Assembly (NCBI GenBank): GCA_036505275.1
Contig: DASXTS010000527.1
Span: 1 to 16,165, forward strand
Direction: 5' to 3'
From: DASXTS01 sp036505275
Lineage (GTDB): Bacteria; Actinomycetota; Actinomycetes; Mycobacteriales; Pseudonocardiaceae
DNA: 16,165 bases
The notes under the pieces were generated by a model. It was not told the DNA's origin, ran no database searches, and saw only the letters and a list, made by a program, of their open reading frames with translations. Below, one piece after another: positions 6,836 through 13,522 of the stretch. The stretch's first letter is position 1. Every line of letters starts with the position of its first letter. The position numbers were made by a program, and so were the translations under genes.

Positions 6836-7329
6836 CCGGCGCGTCGGTGCGGCGCACCGTCGAGGTCGCCGTCGATCCGAAGACCGCGTTCGCCGTCTTC
6901 ACCGAGCGCATCGGCGACTGGTACGTCGGCGGCCGGCACGCCTGGATGGACCCCGACCGCGCCGTCGGCATCCGCATCGAACCCGGCGTCGGCGGCCGCT
7001 GGCTGGAGCTGTGGGACGCCGACACCGGCGCCGGGTACGAGATGGGCGTCGTCCGCGCCTGGGAGCCCGGCAGCCGTCTGGTCCTCTCGTACCGGCACCC
7101 GCGGCTGCCGCCCGAGCCGCTCACCGAGATCGAGGTGCGGTTCGCCCCGGTCGACGGCGGCACCAGGGTCACCCTCGAGCACCGCGGTTGGGACCGCCTA
7201 CCGCCCGACGTGGTCGCCGCCTTCCTCACGCCGCGCGCCTGGGGCGCACTGCTCCGCTGGTACACCAACTACCTGCGGAGCTGGCACCGTGCCTCGCCGG
7301 CTGGGATGCCTCCCGACAAGTTGACGTGA
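6832..7329 (+). CDS. SRPBCC / AHSA1-domain protein coupled to the ArsR gene
   Basis: A 165-residue protein of the START-like (SRPBCC) fold: VRRTVEVAVDPKTAFAVFTERIGDWY at the N-terminus, then a GVGGRWLELW strand, GVVRAWEPGSRLVLSYRH, EVRFAPVDGGTRVTLEHRGW and a C-terminal helix ending near WGALLRWYTNYL. The fold forms a hydrophobic ligand cavity; many relatives (Aha1-like/CalC-like) bind or sequester small hydrophobic compounds. The ligand cannot be inferred. The GTG start overlaps the ArsR stop in GTGA, typical of an operon pair in which the regulator and its ligand-binding partner are made together. Confidence 0.85.
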   Translation: MTGASVRRTVEVAVDPKTAFAVFTERIGDWYVGGRHAWMDPDRAVGIRIEPGVGGRWLELWDADTGAGYEMGVVRAWEPGSRLVLSYRHPRLPPEPLTEIEVRFAPVDGGTRVTLEHRGWDRLPPDVVAAFLTPRAWGALLRWYTNYLRSWHRASPAGMPPDKLT

Positions 7330-7367
7330 TCATGAGCCGAACCGCTGCCAGGGCGAGCCGGGTAGGC

Positions 7368-7394
7368 CCGCGTGAGCCGCGTGGGCCGCGTGAA
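7368..7394. repeat. 9-bp tandem repeat, three units
   Basis: CCGCGTGAG, CCGCGTGGG and CCGCGTGAA follow one another at 7368-7376, 7377-7385 and 7386-7394; only the last three bases vary. The third unit is the start of the left arm of the 13-bp inverted repeat. Confidence 0.7.
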
Positions 7395-7448
7395 CGCGAC
7401 AGCAGTCAGGGTGCGGCCCCGGCGGCTCGGACTCGTGTCGCGTTCACG
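7389..7448 (+). terminator. Perfect 13-bp inverted repeat with 34-nt loop, possible terminator of the ArsR-SRPBCC unit
   Basis: CGTGAACGCGACA (7389-7401) is the exact reverse complement of 7436-7448. The loop contains a small AGTC/GACT stem (7404-7407 with 7430-7433). It begins 59 bp past the SRPBCC stop. There is no T-run, and the large loop is unusual for an intrinsic terminator; actinobacterial terminators often lack T-runs. A regulatory RNA hairpin or a protein-binding site are alternatives. Confidence 0.4.
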
Positions 7449-7643
7449 TGACTGGGTACGGGCCCGAGGACGACGCCGGACGCATCGACCCACGCCAGGC
7501 GAACGCCGTCCCATCGCTCATGATCGCCGGAACTGTCGGCTGCGGATTCATCCGGTGTAACGTGCCTCGGCAGTTGCGGTGATCACGGACGAGGGCGACG
7601 CCCAAAGCCCGCCGCGGCGGCCGGCAGGAAGGGTGCGGCGAAC

Positions 7644-7649
7644 TACGCT
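7644..7649 (+). promoter_or_regulatory. Candidate -10 box of the fbiA operon (leaderless)
   Basis: TACGCT matches TANNNT and is followed by exactly 7 nt and then the GTG at 7657. The AGGAAGGG purine run at 7625-7632 is too far upstream to act as a ribosome site for this start. The geometry is the same as at the zincin gene (399). No clear -35 is visible. Confidence 0.45.
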
Positions 7650-7656
7650 CGTGGGC

Positions 7657-8652
7657 GTGAACGTTGTGGTGCTGGCTGGGGGTGTCGGCGGGGCGCGGTT
7701 CCTGCTTGGGGTGAAGCGGGCGCTCGGACTGGATGGCGTCGGCGAGACCGCCAACCCGCCGGGGCATGCGGTCACGGCGATCGTGAACACCGGCGACGAC
7801 GTCTGGCTGCACGGCCTGCGGATCTGCCCCGATCTTGACACCTGCATGTACACGCTGGGCGGCGGCATCGACGGCGAGCGCGGCTGGGGCCGGGCCGGGG
7901 AGACCTGGACGGTTGGCGAGGAGCTCAGGGCGTACGGCGCCGAGCCGACGTGGTTCGGACTGGGCGATCGGGACATCGCGACCCATCTGATCCGCACCAG
8001 GATGCTGCGGGCCGGCTACCCACTCTCGGCGGTGACCGAGGCGCTGTGCGTGCGGTGGCGGCCCGGTGTGACGCTGCTGCCGGCGACGGACGATCGGCTG
8101 GAGACGCACGTGGTGGTGGACGACCCTGCCTCCGGCGGCCGGCGCGCGATTCACTTCCAGGAATGGTGGGTGCGGTACCGGGCCGAGCCGGCGGCGCACG
8201 AGTTCGTGCCGGTGGGCGCGGAGCAGGCCACGCCGGCGCCTGGGGTGCTGGGCGCCATCGCGGCGGCGGACGCGGTGCTGGTCGCGCCGTCCAATCCGGT
8301 GGTGAGCGTCGGCCCGATCCTGGCCGTGCCGGGCATTCGTGAGGCGCTGCACAAGACCCAGGCCAGGGTCGTGGGGTTATCGCCGATCGTGGCCGGGCGC
8401 GCCCTTCGCGGAATGGCGACCGAGTGCCTTGCGGCGATCGGGGTGGCCAGCACCGCGGAGGCGGTCGGGCGGTACTTCGGCGCCCGGCCGAACGGCGGGC
8501 TGCTGGACGGCTGGCTGGTGCATACCGGCGACGGCGCGGACGTGCCGGGAGTGCAGGTCCGGGCGGTCCCCCTGCTGATGTCCGATCCGGACGCCACGGC
8601 GGCCATGGTCCGGGTGGCACTCGACCTCGCCGGAGCCTCCGTTGCCGCCTGA
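7657..8652 (+). CDS. fbiA: FbiA, 2-phospho-L-lactate (phosphoenolpyruvyl) transferase of F420 biosynthesis
   Basis: A 331-residue CofD/FbiA protein. It catalyses transfer of the phospho-lactyl or, in actinobacteria, phosphoenolpyruvyl group from a guanosine-diphosphate carrier to the deazaflavin FO, giving (dehydro-)F420-0 in the cytoplasm. Diagnostic parts are MNVVVLAGGVGGARFLLG at the N-terminus, IVNTGDDVWLHGL (about 42-54, metal-binding acidic residues), ICPDLDTCMYTLGG (about 56-69), APSNPVVSVGPIL (about 210-222) and GLSPIVAG (about 240-247). Length equals the family norm. The GTG at 7657 fits the family N-terminus; an in-frame GTG six bases earlier is possible. The gene ends within the start of fbiB (11-bp overlap). 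Its TGA is followed in the same frame by three more TGA codons because of a 12-bp tandem repeat. Confidence 0.95.
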   Translation: MNVVVLAGGVGGARFLLGVKRALGLDGVGETANPPGHAVTAIVNTGDDVWLHGLRICPDLDTCMYTLGGGIDGERGWGRAGETWTVGEELRAYGAEPTWFGLGDRDIATHLIRTRMLRAGYPLSAVTEALCVRWRPGVTLLPATDDRLETHVVVDDPASGGRRAIHFQEWWVRYRAEPAAHEFVPVGAEQATPAPGVLGAIAAADAVLVAPSNPVVSVGPILAVPGIREALHKTQARVVGLSPIVAGRALRGMATECLAAIGVASTAEAVGRYFGARPNGGLLDGWLVHTGDGADVPGVQVRAVPLLMSDPDATAAMVRVALDLAGASVAA

Positions 8653-10045
8653 CACCCCGCCTGACGCCCCGCCTGACGCCCCGCCTGACACCCCGCCCGG
8701 CGACCACGGCTCGGCCGCGCGGATCGAGGTGCTGCCGGTGCTCGGGCTGCCCCGGTTCCGGCCGGGTGACGACCTTGCCGCCACCATCGCCTCCGCCGCG
8801 CCATGGTTGCGTCACGGCGACGTCGTGGTGGTCACCAGCAAGATCGTGTCCAAGGTGGAGGGCCGGCTGGTTGCCGCGCCACCAGACCCGGTCGCCAGGG
8901 ACGCCCTCCGGCGGGAGCTCATCGAGCGGGAGGCGGTGCGGGTGCTGGCCAGCCACGGCCGCACGCGGATCACCGAGAACCGGCTCGGCATCGTGCAGGC
9001 CGCCTCCGGCGTCGACGCGTCCAATGTGGACGTCGACGAGCTGGCGCTGCTGCCGGCCGACCCGGACGCCAGCGCCGCGAACCTGCGCGCGGCGCTGCGG
9101 GAGCGCCTCGGCGTCGAGGTTGCCGTGGTGATCACCGACACCATGGGGCGGGCCTGGCGGATCGGCCAGACGGACCATGCCATCGGCTCGTCCGGTCTCA
9201 CCGTGCTGCACGCCTACGCCGGCCGGGTGGACGGTTACGGCAATGAGCTGGCGATGACCGAGGTCGCCGTGGCCGATGAGGTCGCCGCCGCGGCCGACCT
9301 GGTCAAGGGCAAGCTCTCCGGCGTGCCGGTGGCCGTGTTGCGCGGGCTGGCCGGCACCCCGGCGGGCACGGACGACGATTCGACGGCCCGCGACCTGATC
9401 CGCCCGGTGGCGGCCGACCTGTTCCGGCTGGGTACGGCCGAGGCGGTGGCGCTCGGCCGCCGGCAGGCCGTGCTGACCAGGCGGTCGGTGCGGGCCTTCG
9501 CCGACGCGCCGGTCGAGCCGGCCGCGGTCCGGGCCGCCATCGGGGCGGCGCTCACCGCACCGGCGCCGCACCACACCCGGCCACTGCGCTTCATCTGGCT
9601 GCGCGACCGGGCCCTGCGCCGCAAGCTACTCGACGAGATGCGCGGCGCATGGCGGGCCGACCTGCGCGGCGACGGCTTCGCCGACGATGCGGTCGAGCGG
9701 AGGGTGCACCGCGGCGAGCTGCTGTACACCGCCCCGGAGCTGGTGCTGCCGTTCCTGGTGACCGAGGGGGCGGCGCACCCCTACCCGGACGCCAAGCGCG
9801 CCGAGGCCGAGCGGACCATGTTCACCGTGGCCGGCGGCGCGGCCGTGCAGGGCCTGCTGGTCGCGCTGGCCGCCGAGGGCCTCGGCTCGTGCTGGGTCGG
9901 CTCCACCATCTTCGCCGCGGACACCGTTCGCGCCCTGCTGGACCTGCCGGCGAGCTGGCAGCCGCTCGGCGCCGTCGCCGTCGGCGTGCCGGCCGAGCCA
10001 CTGACCCCCCGCGAGCCGGTGCAGGACGGGTTCATCGAGCGGTGA
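8642..10045 (+). CDS. fbiB: FbiB, F420 gamma-glutamyl ligase fused to FMN-dependent dehydro-F420 reductase
   Basis: A 467-residue two-domain protein. Residues about 27-265 are the CofE-type F420-0:gamma-glutamyl ligase (IEVLPVLGLPRFRPGDDLA, VVVTSKIVSKVEGR, RITENRLGIVQAASGVDASN, VITDTMGRAWRIGQTDHAIG, VKGKLSGVPVAVLRG), which adds gamma-linked glutamates using GTP. Residues about 275-467 are a nitroreductase-fold domain (VLTRRSVRAF, APAPHHTRPLRF, GLGSCWVGSTIF) that reduces dehydro-F420-0 with FMN. This full-length fusion is the actinobacterial form. The start is a TTG at 8642 preceded by GGAG six nt upstream; the only later in-frame candidate (GTG within IEV) would cut into a conserved strand. 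The first 18 residues, (PPDT/PPDA)n, come from a 12-bp tandem repeat. The stop overlaps the Nudix start by 4 bp (GTGA). Confidence 0.95.
   Translation: MPPDTPPDAPPDAPPDTPPGDHGSAARIEVLPVLGLPRFRPGDDLAATIASAAPWLRHGDVVVVTSKIVSKVEGRLVAAPPDPVARDALRRELIEREAVRVLASHGRTRITENRLGIVQAASGVDASNVDVDELALLPADPDASAANLRAALRERLGVEVAVVITDTMGRAWRIGQTDHAIGSSGLTVLHAYAGRVDGYGNELAMTEVAVADEVAAAADLVKGKLSGVPVAVLRGLAGTPAGTDDDSTARDLIRPVAADLFRLGTAEAVALGRRQAVLTRRSVRAFADAPVEPAAVRAAIGAALTAPAPHHTRPLRFIWLRDRALRRKLLDEMRGAWRADLRGDGFADDAVERRVHRGELLYTAPELVLPFLVTEGAAHPYPDAKRAEAERTMFTVAGGAAVQGLLVALAAEGLGSCWVGSTIFAADTVRALLDLPASWQPLGAVAVGVPAEPLTPREPVQDGFIER
8645..8697. repeat. 12-bp tandem repeat at the fbiA/fbiB junction
   Basis: Four units CCGCCTGACRCC (8645-8656, 8657-8668, 8669-8680, 8681-8692) plus a partial CCGCC. 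In the fbiA frame every unit supplies a TGA stop; in the fbiB frame every unit encodes Pro-Pro-Asp-(Thr/Ala). The length is a multiple of three, so copy number can vary without disturbing fbiB. Confidence 0.9.
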
Positions 10046-10626
10046 CCACCGCCCTGCACGCCGAGGCCGTTCGCATGCTCACCGGCTGGCGTCCGGACAC
10101 TCCCGACCAGGACTCGCTGCGGCACGCCTTCCTGTCCTACCTCGCGGCGCGCCCGGACGGCTGCCGCCGCGAGTGCGTGCCCGGTCACCTCACCGCGTCG
10201 ACGGCCCTGGTGGACTCCGCCGGCGACCACGTACTGCTCACCCTGCACCCGCGGATCGGCCGGTGGGTGCAGCTCGGCGGCCACTGCGAGGACGGCGACG
10301 CCACGATGGCGGCCGCGGCGCTGCGCGAGGCCACCGAGGAGTCCGGGATCGGCGGCATCACCATCGACCCGCGGCCGCTGCACGTGGCCGTGCACCCGAT
10401 CACCTGTTCGCTCGGCCGGGCGACCCGCCACCTCGACGTCCGCTTCCTCGGCGTGGCACCGCCCGACGCCGTGCCCAGCCGCTGCGCGGAGTCGCTCGAC
10501 CTGCGCTGGTGGCCCATCGACGCGCTGCCCGCCGCACCGGCAGTGGCCGGCGACGTGCCCATGCTGGCCACCCTCGCGGCCCGGCGACGCTCCCTTCTGC
10601 AGCGGCTGCCGGACCACGCACCATAG
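10042..10626 (+). CDS. Nudix hydrolase translationally coupled to fbiB
   Basis: A 194-residue protein. The Nudix box is at about residues 79-103: GGHCEDGD followed by LREATEESGI, the REUXEEXGU half that binds the metal and catalyses hydrolysis of a nucleoside-diphosphate-linked substrate. The glycine half is displaced by one residue from the strict GX5EX7 spacing, and the first Glu position is replaced; the GGHC form is seen in a group of actinobacterial Nudix proteins. HLTASTALVDSAGDHVLLTLHPRIGRWVQLGG precedes it. The substrate is not predictable. The GTG start overlaps the fbiB TGA (GTGA), so translation is coupled and a role linked to F420 metabolism, for instance removal of a side product, is a reasonable but untested inference. 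Confidence 0.88.
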   Translation: MTTALHAEAVRMLTGWRPDTPDQDSLRHAFLSYLAARPDGCRRECVPGHLTASTALVDSAGDHVLLTLHPRIGRWVQLGGHCEDGDATMAAAALREATEESGIGGITIDPRPLHVAVHPITCSLGRATRHLDVRFLGVAPPDAVPSRCAESLDLRWWPIDALPAAPAVAGDVPMLATLAARRRSLLQRLPDHAP

Positions 10627-10693
10627 GGTCTGGCAGCGCGCGGACCGCGGTGGCAGGGTGTCTGGACGGGGATCGGCGGACCGTGGAGGCATC

Positions 10694-12523
10694 GTGGCTG
10701 TTCCGGGGACGACTTCCGTAGGGCGTACCGCTCTTGCCGGCCTGGTGACGGTGCTCGCGCTGGCCGGGCCCGCGCCGGCGCAAGCGCAGCCGGCGCCACC
10801 GCCGGCCGGCTCACTGGCCAAGGTTCCGGTCGCCACCGGGTACGGCGGCGCGGTGGCCACCGTCGACCTGGACGCCAGCCGCGCGGCACTGGAGATCCTG
10901 CGCCAGGGCGGAAACGCCGTTGACGCCGCCGTCGCGGCGGCCGCGGTGATCGGCGTCACCGAGCCGTACTCGGGCGGCATCGGCGGCGGCGGGTTCTTCG
11001 TCCATTACGACGCCCGCACCGGTCAGGTGTCCACGGTGGACGGGCGGGAGACCGCACCGGCGCGGATGCGGTCCGACTCGTTCATCGACCCGGTGACCCG
11101 CGATCCCGTGCCGTTCGCCGAGGCGGTGACGAGCGGCTTGTCGGTCGGCGTGCCGGGAACTCCCCGCACCTGGGAGCGGGCGCTGGCCCGCTGGGGCACG
11201 ATGTCGCTCGCCGACGTGCTCCGGCCGGCGATCGTCGTCGCCGAGCGCGGGTTCGTCGTCGACCAGACCTTCTACGACCAGACCCAGGCCAACTTCGCCC
11301 GCTTCTACGACATCCTGCCGACGCGGCAGTTGTTCCTGCCGGACGGCAAGGTGCCGCCGGTCGGCTCCCGGCTGCACAACCACGACCTCGCCGCCACCTA
11401 CCGGCTGATCGCCGACGACGGCGTCGACGTCCTGTACACCGGCCCGATCGCCGACGAGATCGTCGACACGGTGCAGGACCCGCCGGTCGATCCCGCCGCC
11501 ACCAGGAACGTCCGGCCGGGGCTCATGGCGGCCGCCGACCTGAGCGCCTACCAGGCACTGGACCGCGAACCGACCAGGGTGCGCTACCACGACCTCGACG
11601 TGTACGGCATGGCGCCGCCGTCGTCGGGCGGCTCGACCGTCGGCGAGGCGCTGAACATCCTGGAGGAGGTCGGCGTTTCGGCTGCCGACCCGGTGCAGAG
11701 CCTGCACTCCTACCTCGAGGCCAGCCGGCTGTCCTTCGCGGACCGCAACCGGTACGTCGGCGACCCCGGATTCGTTTCCGTGCCGCTGGCCGAGCTGCTG
11801 TCCCAGGGCTTCGCCGCCGAGCGGGCCTGCCTGATCGACCCGGATCACGCCGCGCCGGGCGCGGTGCCACCCGGCTCACCCGACGGCCAGTACGAGCCGT
11901 GCGTGGCGGCGTCCGGCGCCGCCACGGCGGCTGGGAACGAGGGCCCGTCCACCACCCACCTGGTGACCGCGGACCGCTGGGGCAACGTGGTTGCGTACAA
12001 CCTGACCATCGAGCAGACCGGCGGCAGCGGAATCGTCGTGCCCGGCCGGGGATTCCTGCTCAACAACGAGCTGACCGACTTCAGCTTCGCGCCGCCGGCG
12101 TCCGGCCTGCCCGACCCCAACCTGCCCGCGCCGGGCAAGCGGCCGCGTAGCAGCATGGCCCCCACCATCGTGCTGCAGGACGGGAGCCCGCTGCTCGCGG
12201 TCGGTTCGCCCGGCGGGGCCACCATCATCACGACGGTGCTGCAGATCCTGCTCAACCGGCTCGATCTCGGCATGACCCTGCCGGACGCGCTCGCCGCGCC
12301 ACGAGCCAGCCAACGCAACGGCATGACCACCCAGGCCGAGCCGGCGTTCATCGACGCGTACGGGCCGGCGCTGGAGGCCAAAGACCACGCGTTCGGGTCC
12401 ACAACTGAGATCGGCGCCGCCACCGGCCTCGAGTTCCTCGGCGACGGCCGAATGCTGGCGGCCGCCGAGCCGGTGCGGCGCGGCGGCGGCAGCGCGCTCG
12501 TGCTCATGCCGGACCGGCCCTGA
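10694..12523 (+). CDS. ggt: Secreted gamma-glutamyltransferase (glutathione hydrolase)
   Basis: A 609-residue precursor. The first about 32 residues (MAVPGTTSVGR, then a hydrophobic core TALAGLVTVLALAG, ending APAQA) form a signal peptide, so the enzyme is exported. The mature protein shows the Ntn-hydrolase family layout: GGNAVDAAVAAAAVIGVTEP, SGGIGGGGFFVHYD, the APARM and GVPGTPRTWE segments, and the autoprocessing site GPSTTHLV, where the first Thr of TTH (about residue 420) becomes the N-terminal nucleophile of the small subunit. GFLLNNELTDF, PRSSMAPTIV and GSPGGATI complete the active-site region. It cleaves gamma-glutamyl bonds and can transfer the glutamyl group. The GTG at 10694 is preceded closely by GGAGG (10685-10689); an upstream in-frame GTG at 10658 would add 12 residues ahead of the signal peptide. 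It starts 67 bp after the Nudix stop on the same strand. Confidence 0.92.
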   Translation: MAVPGTTSVGRTALAGLVTVLALAGPAPAQAQPAPPPAGSLAKVPVATGYGGAVATVDLDASRAALEILRQGGNAVDAAVAAAAVIGVTEPYSGGIGGGGFFVHYDARTGQVSTVDGRETAPARMRSDSFIDPVTRDPVPFAEAVTSGLSVGVPGTPRTWERALARWGTMSLADVLRPAIVVAERGFVVDQTFYDQTQANFARFYDILPTRQLFLPDGKVPPVGSRLHNHDLAATYRLIADDGVDVLYTGPIADEIVDTVQDPPVDPAATRNVRPGLMAAADLSAYQALDREPTRVRYHDLDVYGMAPPSSGGSTVGEALNILEEVGVSAADPVQSLHSYLEASRLSFADRNRYVGDPGFVSVPLAELLSQGFAAERACLIDPDHAAPGAVPPGSPDGQYEPCVAASGAATAAGNEGPSTTHLVTADRWGNVVAYNLTIEQTGGSGIVVPGRGFLLNNELTDFSFAPPASGLPDPNLPAPGKRPRSSMAPTIVLQDGSPLLAVGSPGGATIITTVLQILLNRLDLGMTLPDALAAPRASQRNGMTTQAEPAFIDAYGPALEAKDHAFGSTTEIGAATGLEFLGDGRMLAAAEPVRRGGGSALVLMPDRP

Positions 12524-12544
12524 GGCGCGGTTCCGGCTGGTGCC

Positions 12545-13462
12545 TCAGATGGCGCGGTAGTCGCGTGGACTGAACCGCGGGCCGTAGCGGGGACGGCGGA
12601 CGCCGGCGGCCTCGATGTAGCGCACCGCGCGGTGCCGGTGCGGCGCGTACGGCGCGAGCACCTCGAGCATGCCGTCGTCGTCGAGCGGGCGGCCGAGCAG
12701 CGCCCAGCCGACGACGGACGGGATGTGGAAGTCGCCGACGCTGACCGCGTCCGGGTCGCCCCATGCCCGCTGCGCCACCTCGGCCGCGGTCCACACCCCG
12801 ATGCCGGGCACCTTGCGCAGCAGCGCGCGGCCGGCCTCGCCGCGCAGCGTCACCGCGTTCTCCAGCCGGTGCGCGACCGTGGCCGCGCCGAGGATGGCGC
12901 GGCGGCGCTTCAGGTCGACGCCGGCGAGGTGCCACTTCCAGTCCGGGATGGCGCGCACCTGCGCCGGGGTGGGCACCACCCGCATGCCGGCCGGCGCGGG
13001 ACCCGGCGGCACGGTGCCGTACCGGCGGCACAGCTCGCGCCACGAACGGCGGGCCTCCATGCCTGTGACCTTCTGCTCCAGCACCGCGAGCAGCAGCGAG
13101 TCCCACACCCGGCCGGTGGCGCCCAGCCGCAGCCAGGGCATCCGGCGGCGGGCCCGCGCGACCACGTCGTGGTGGGCGACGAACCCGCTGTCGTCGTCGG
13201 CGGCGCCGAGTAGGGCCGGCACCCCGTCGAGCATCCATCCCGCGCCCGGCCCCCACCCGGTGGCGCGCACCTGCCCGCAGCTCAGCCGGTGCAGCGCCAG
13301 CGTTGCCGGCCCGTCTGGGGTGGTCCCGGTGCGCCACACCGTGCCATCCGGGGTGATCTGCAGGGTGGGATCCCCGCGGCCGCGCCCCAGCGGCGCCAGC
13401 ACGCCCCGGATGTCCAGCGGGAACGACGGTAGCCAGCAGCTCGTGCACCCGGCTTCCGACAC
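12545..13462 (-). CDS. AlkA-like DNA glycosylase, HhH-GPD superfamily (DNA-3-methyladenine glycosylase 2 type)
   Basis: A 305-residue protein. LLLAVLEQKVTGMEA (about 123-137) is the helix preceding the DNA-binding motif; KVPGIGVWTAAEVAQRAWGDPDAVSVGDFH (about 217-246) is the helix-hairpin-helix followed by the Gly/Pro loop and the catalytic aspartate (about Asp244). Such enzymes remove alkylated bases in base-excision repair. No iron-sulphur cysteine cluster follows the domain, unlike MutY/Nth. The GTG at 13462-13460 has GGGAGGG about 9 nt upstream; the longer in-frame ATG at 13507 lacks such a site. It lies 60 bp downstream of manC on the same strand and is probably co-transcribed. It converges on the gamma-glutamyltransferase gene with a 21-bp gap. 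Confidence 0.88.
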   Translation of the reverse strand: MSEAGCTSCWLPSFPLDIRGVLAPLGRGRGDPTLQITPDGTVWRTGTTPDGPATLALHRLSCGQVRATGWGPGAGWMLDGVPALLGAADDDSGFVAHHDVVARARRRMPWLRLGATGRVWDSLLLAVLEQKVTGMEARRSWRELCRRYGTVPPGPAPAGMRVVPTPAQVRAIPDWKWHLAGVDLKRRRAILGAATVAHRLENAVTLRGEAGRALLRKVPGIGVWTAAEVAQRAWGDPDAVSVGDFHIPSVVGWALLGRPLDDDGMLEVLAPYAPHRHRAVRYIEAAGVRRPRYGPRFSPRDYRAI

Positions 13463-13522
13463 TGGCGTGGTCCCTCCCGATTCCAGTGCTGCACCCCGCC
13501 GCGGCATCCTACGCCGGCAGAT

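Larger units (their letters stand above)
7330..7656. other. Gene-free stretch between the SRPBCC gene and fbiA
   Basis: I find no convincing protein in this 327-bp stretch: the open frames on both strands lack recognisable domains and a ribosome site. It holds a 9-bp tandem repeat (7368-7394), a perfect 13-bp inverted repeat (7389-7401 with 7436-7448), an outer 10-bp inverted repeat GATCATGAGC/GCTCATGATC (7328-7337 with 7516-7525), and at the right end the candidate fbiA -10 box. A small RNA or a strong termination structure is possible but unproven. Confidence 0.5.

Noticed and set aside
7372..7560. A possible 62-residue protein in the gap before fbiA
   Set aside because: Arg-rich, no ribosome site, overlaps both arms of the 13-bp inverted repeat, no family recognised.
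8645..8697. CRISPR-like repeat array
   Set aside because: Units are 12 bp, contiguous and without spacers; it is a coding tandem repeat.
7925..9574. A 549-codon minus-strand open frame opposite fbiA and fbiB
   Set aside because: It is a shadow of the two plus-strand genes, rich in Arg/Gly/Pro/His and without recognisable motifs; high GC produces such open antisense frames.
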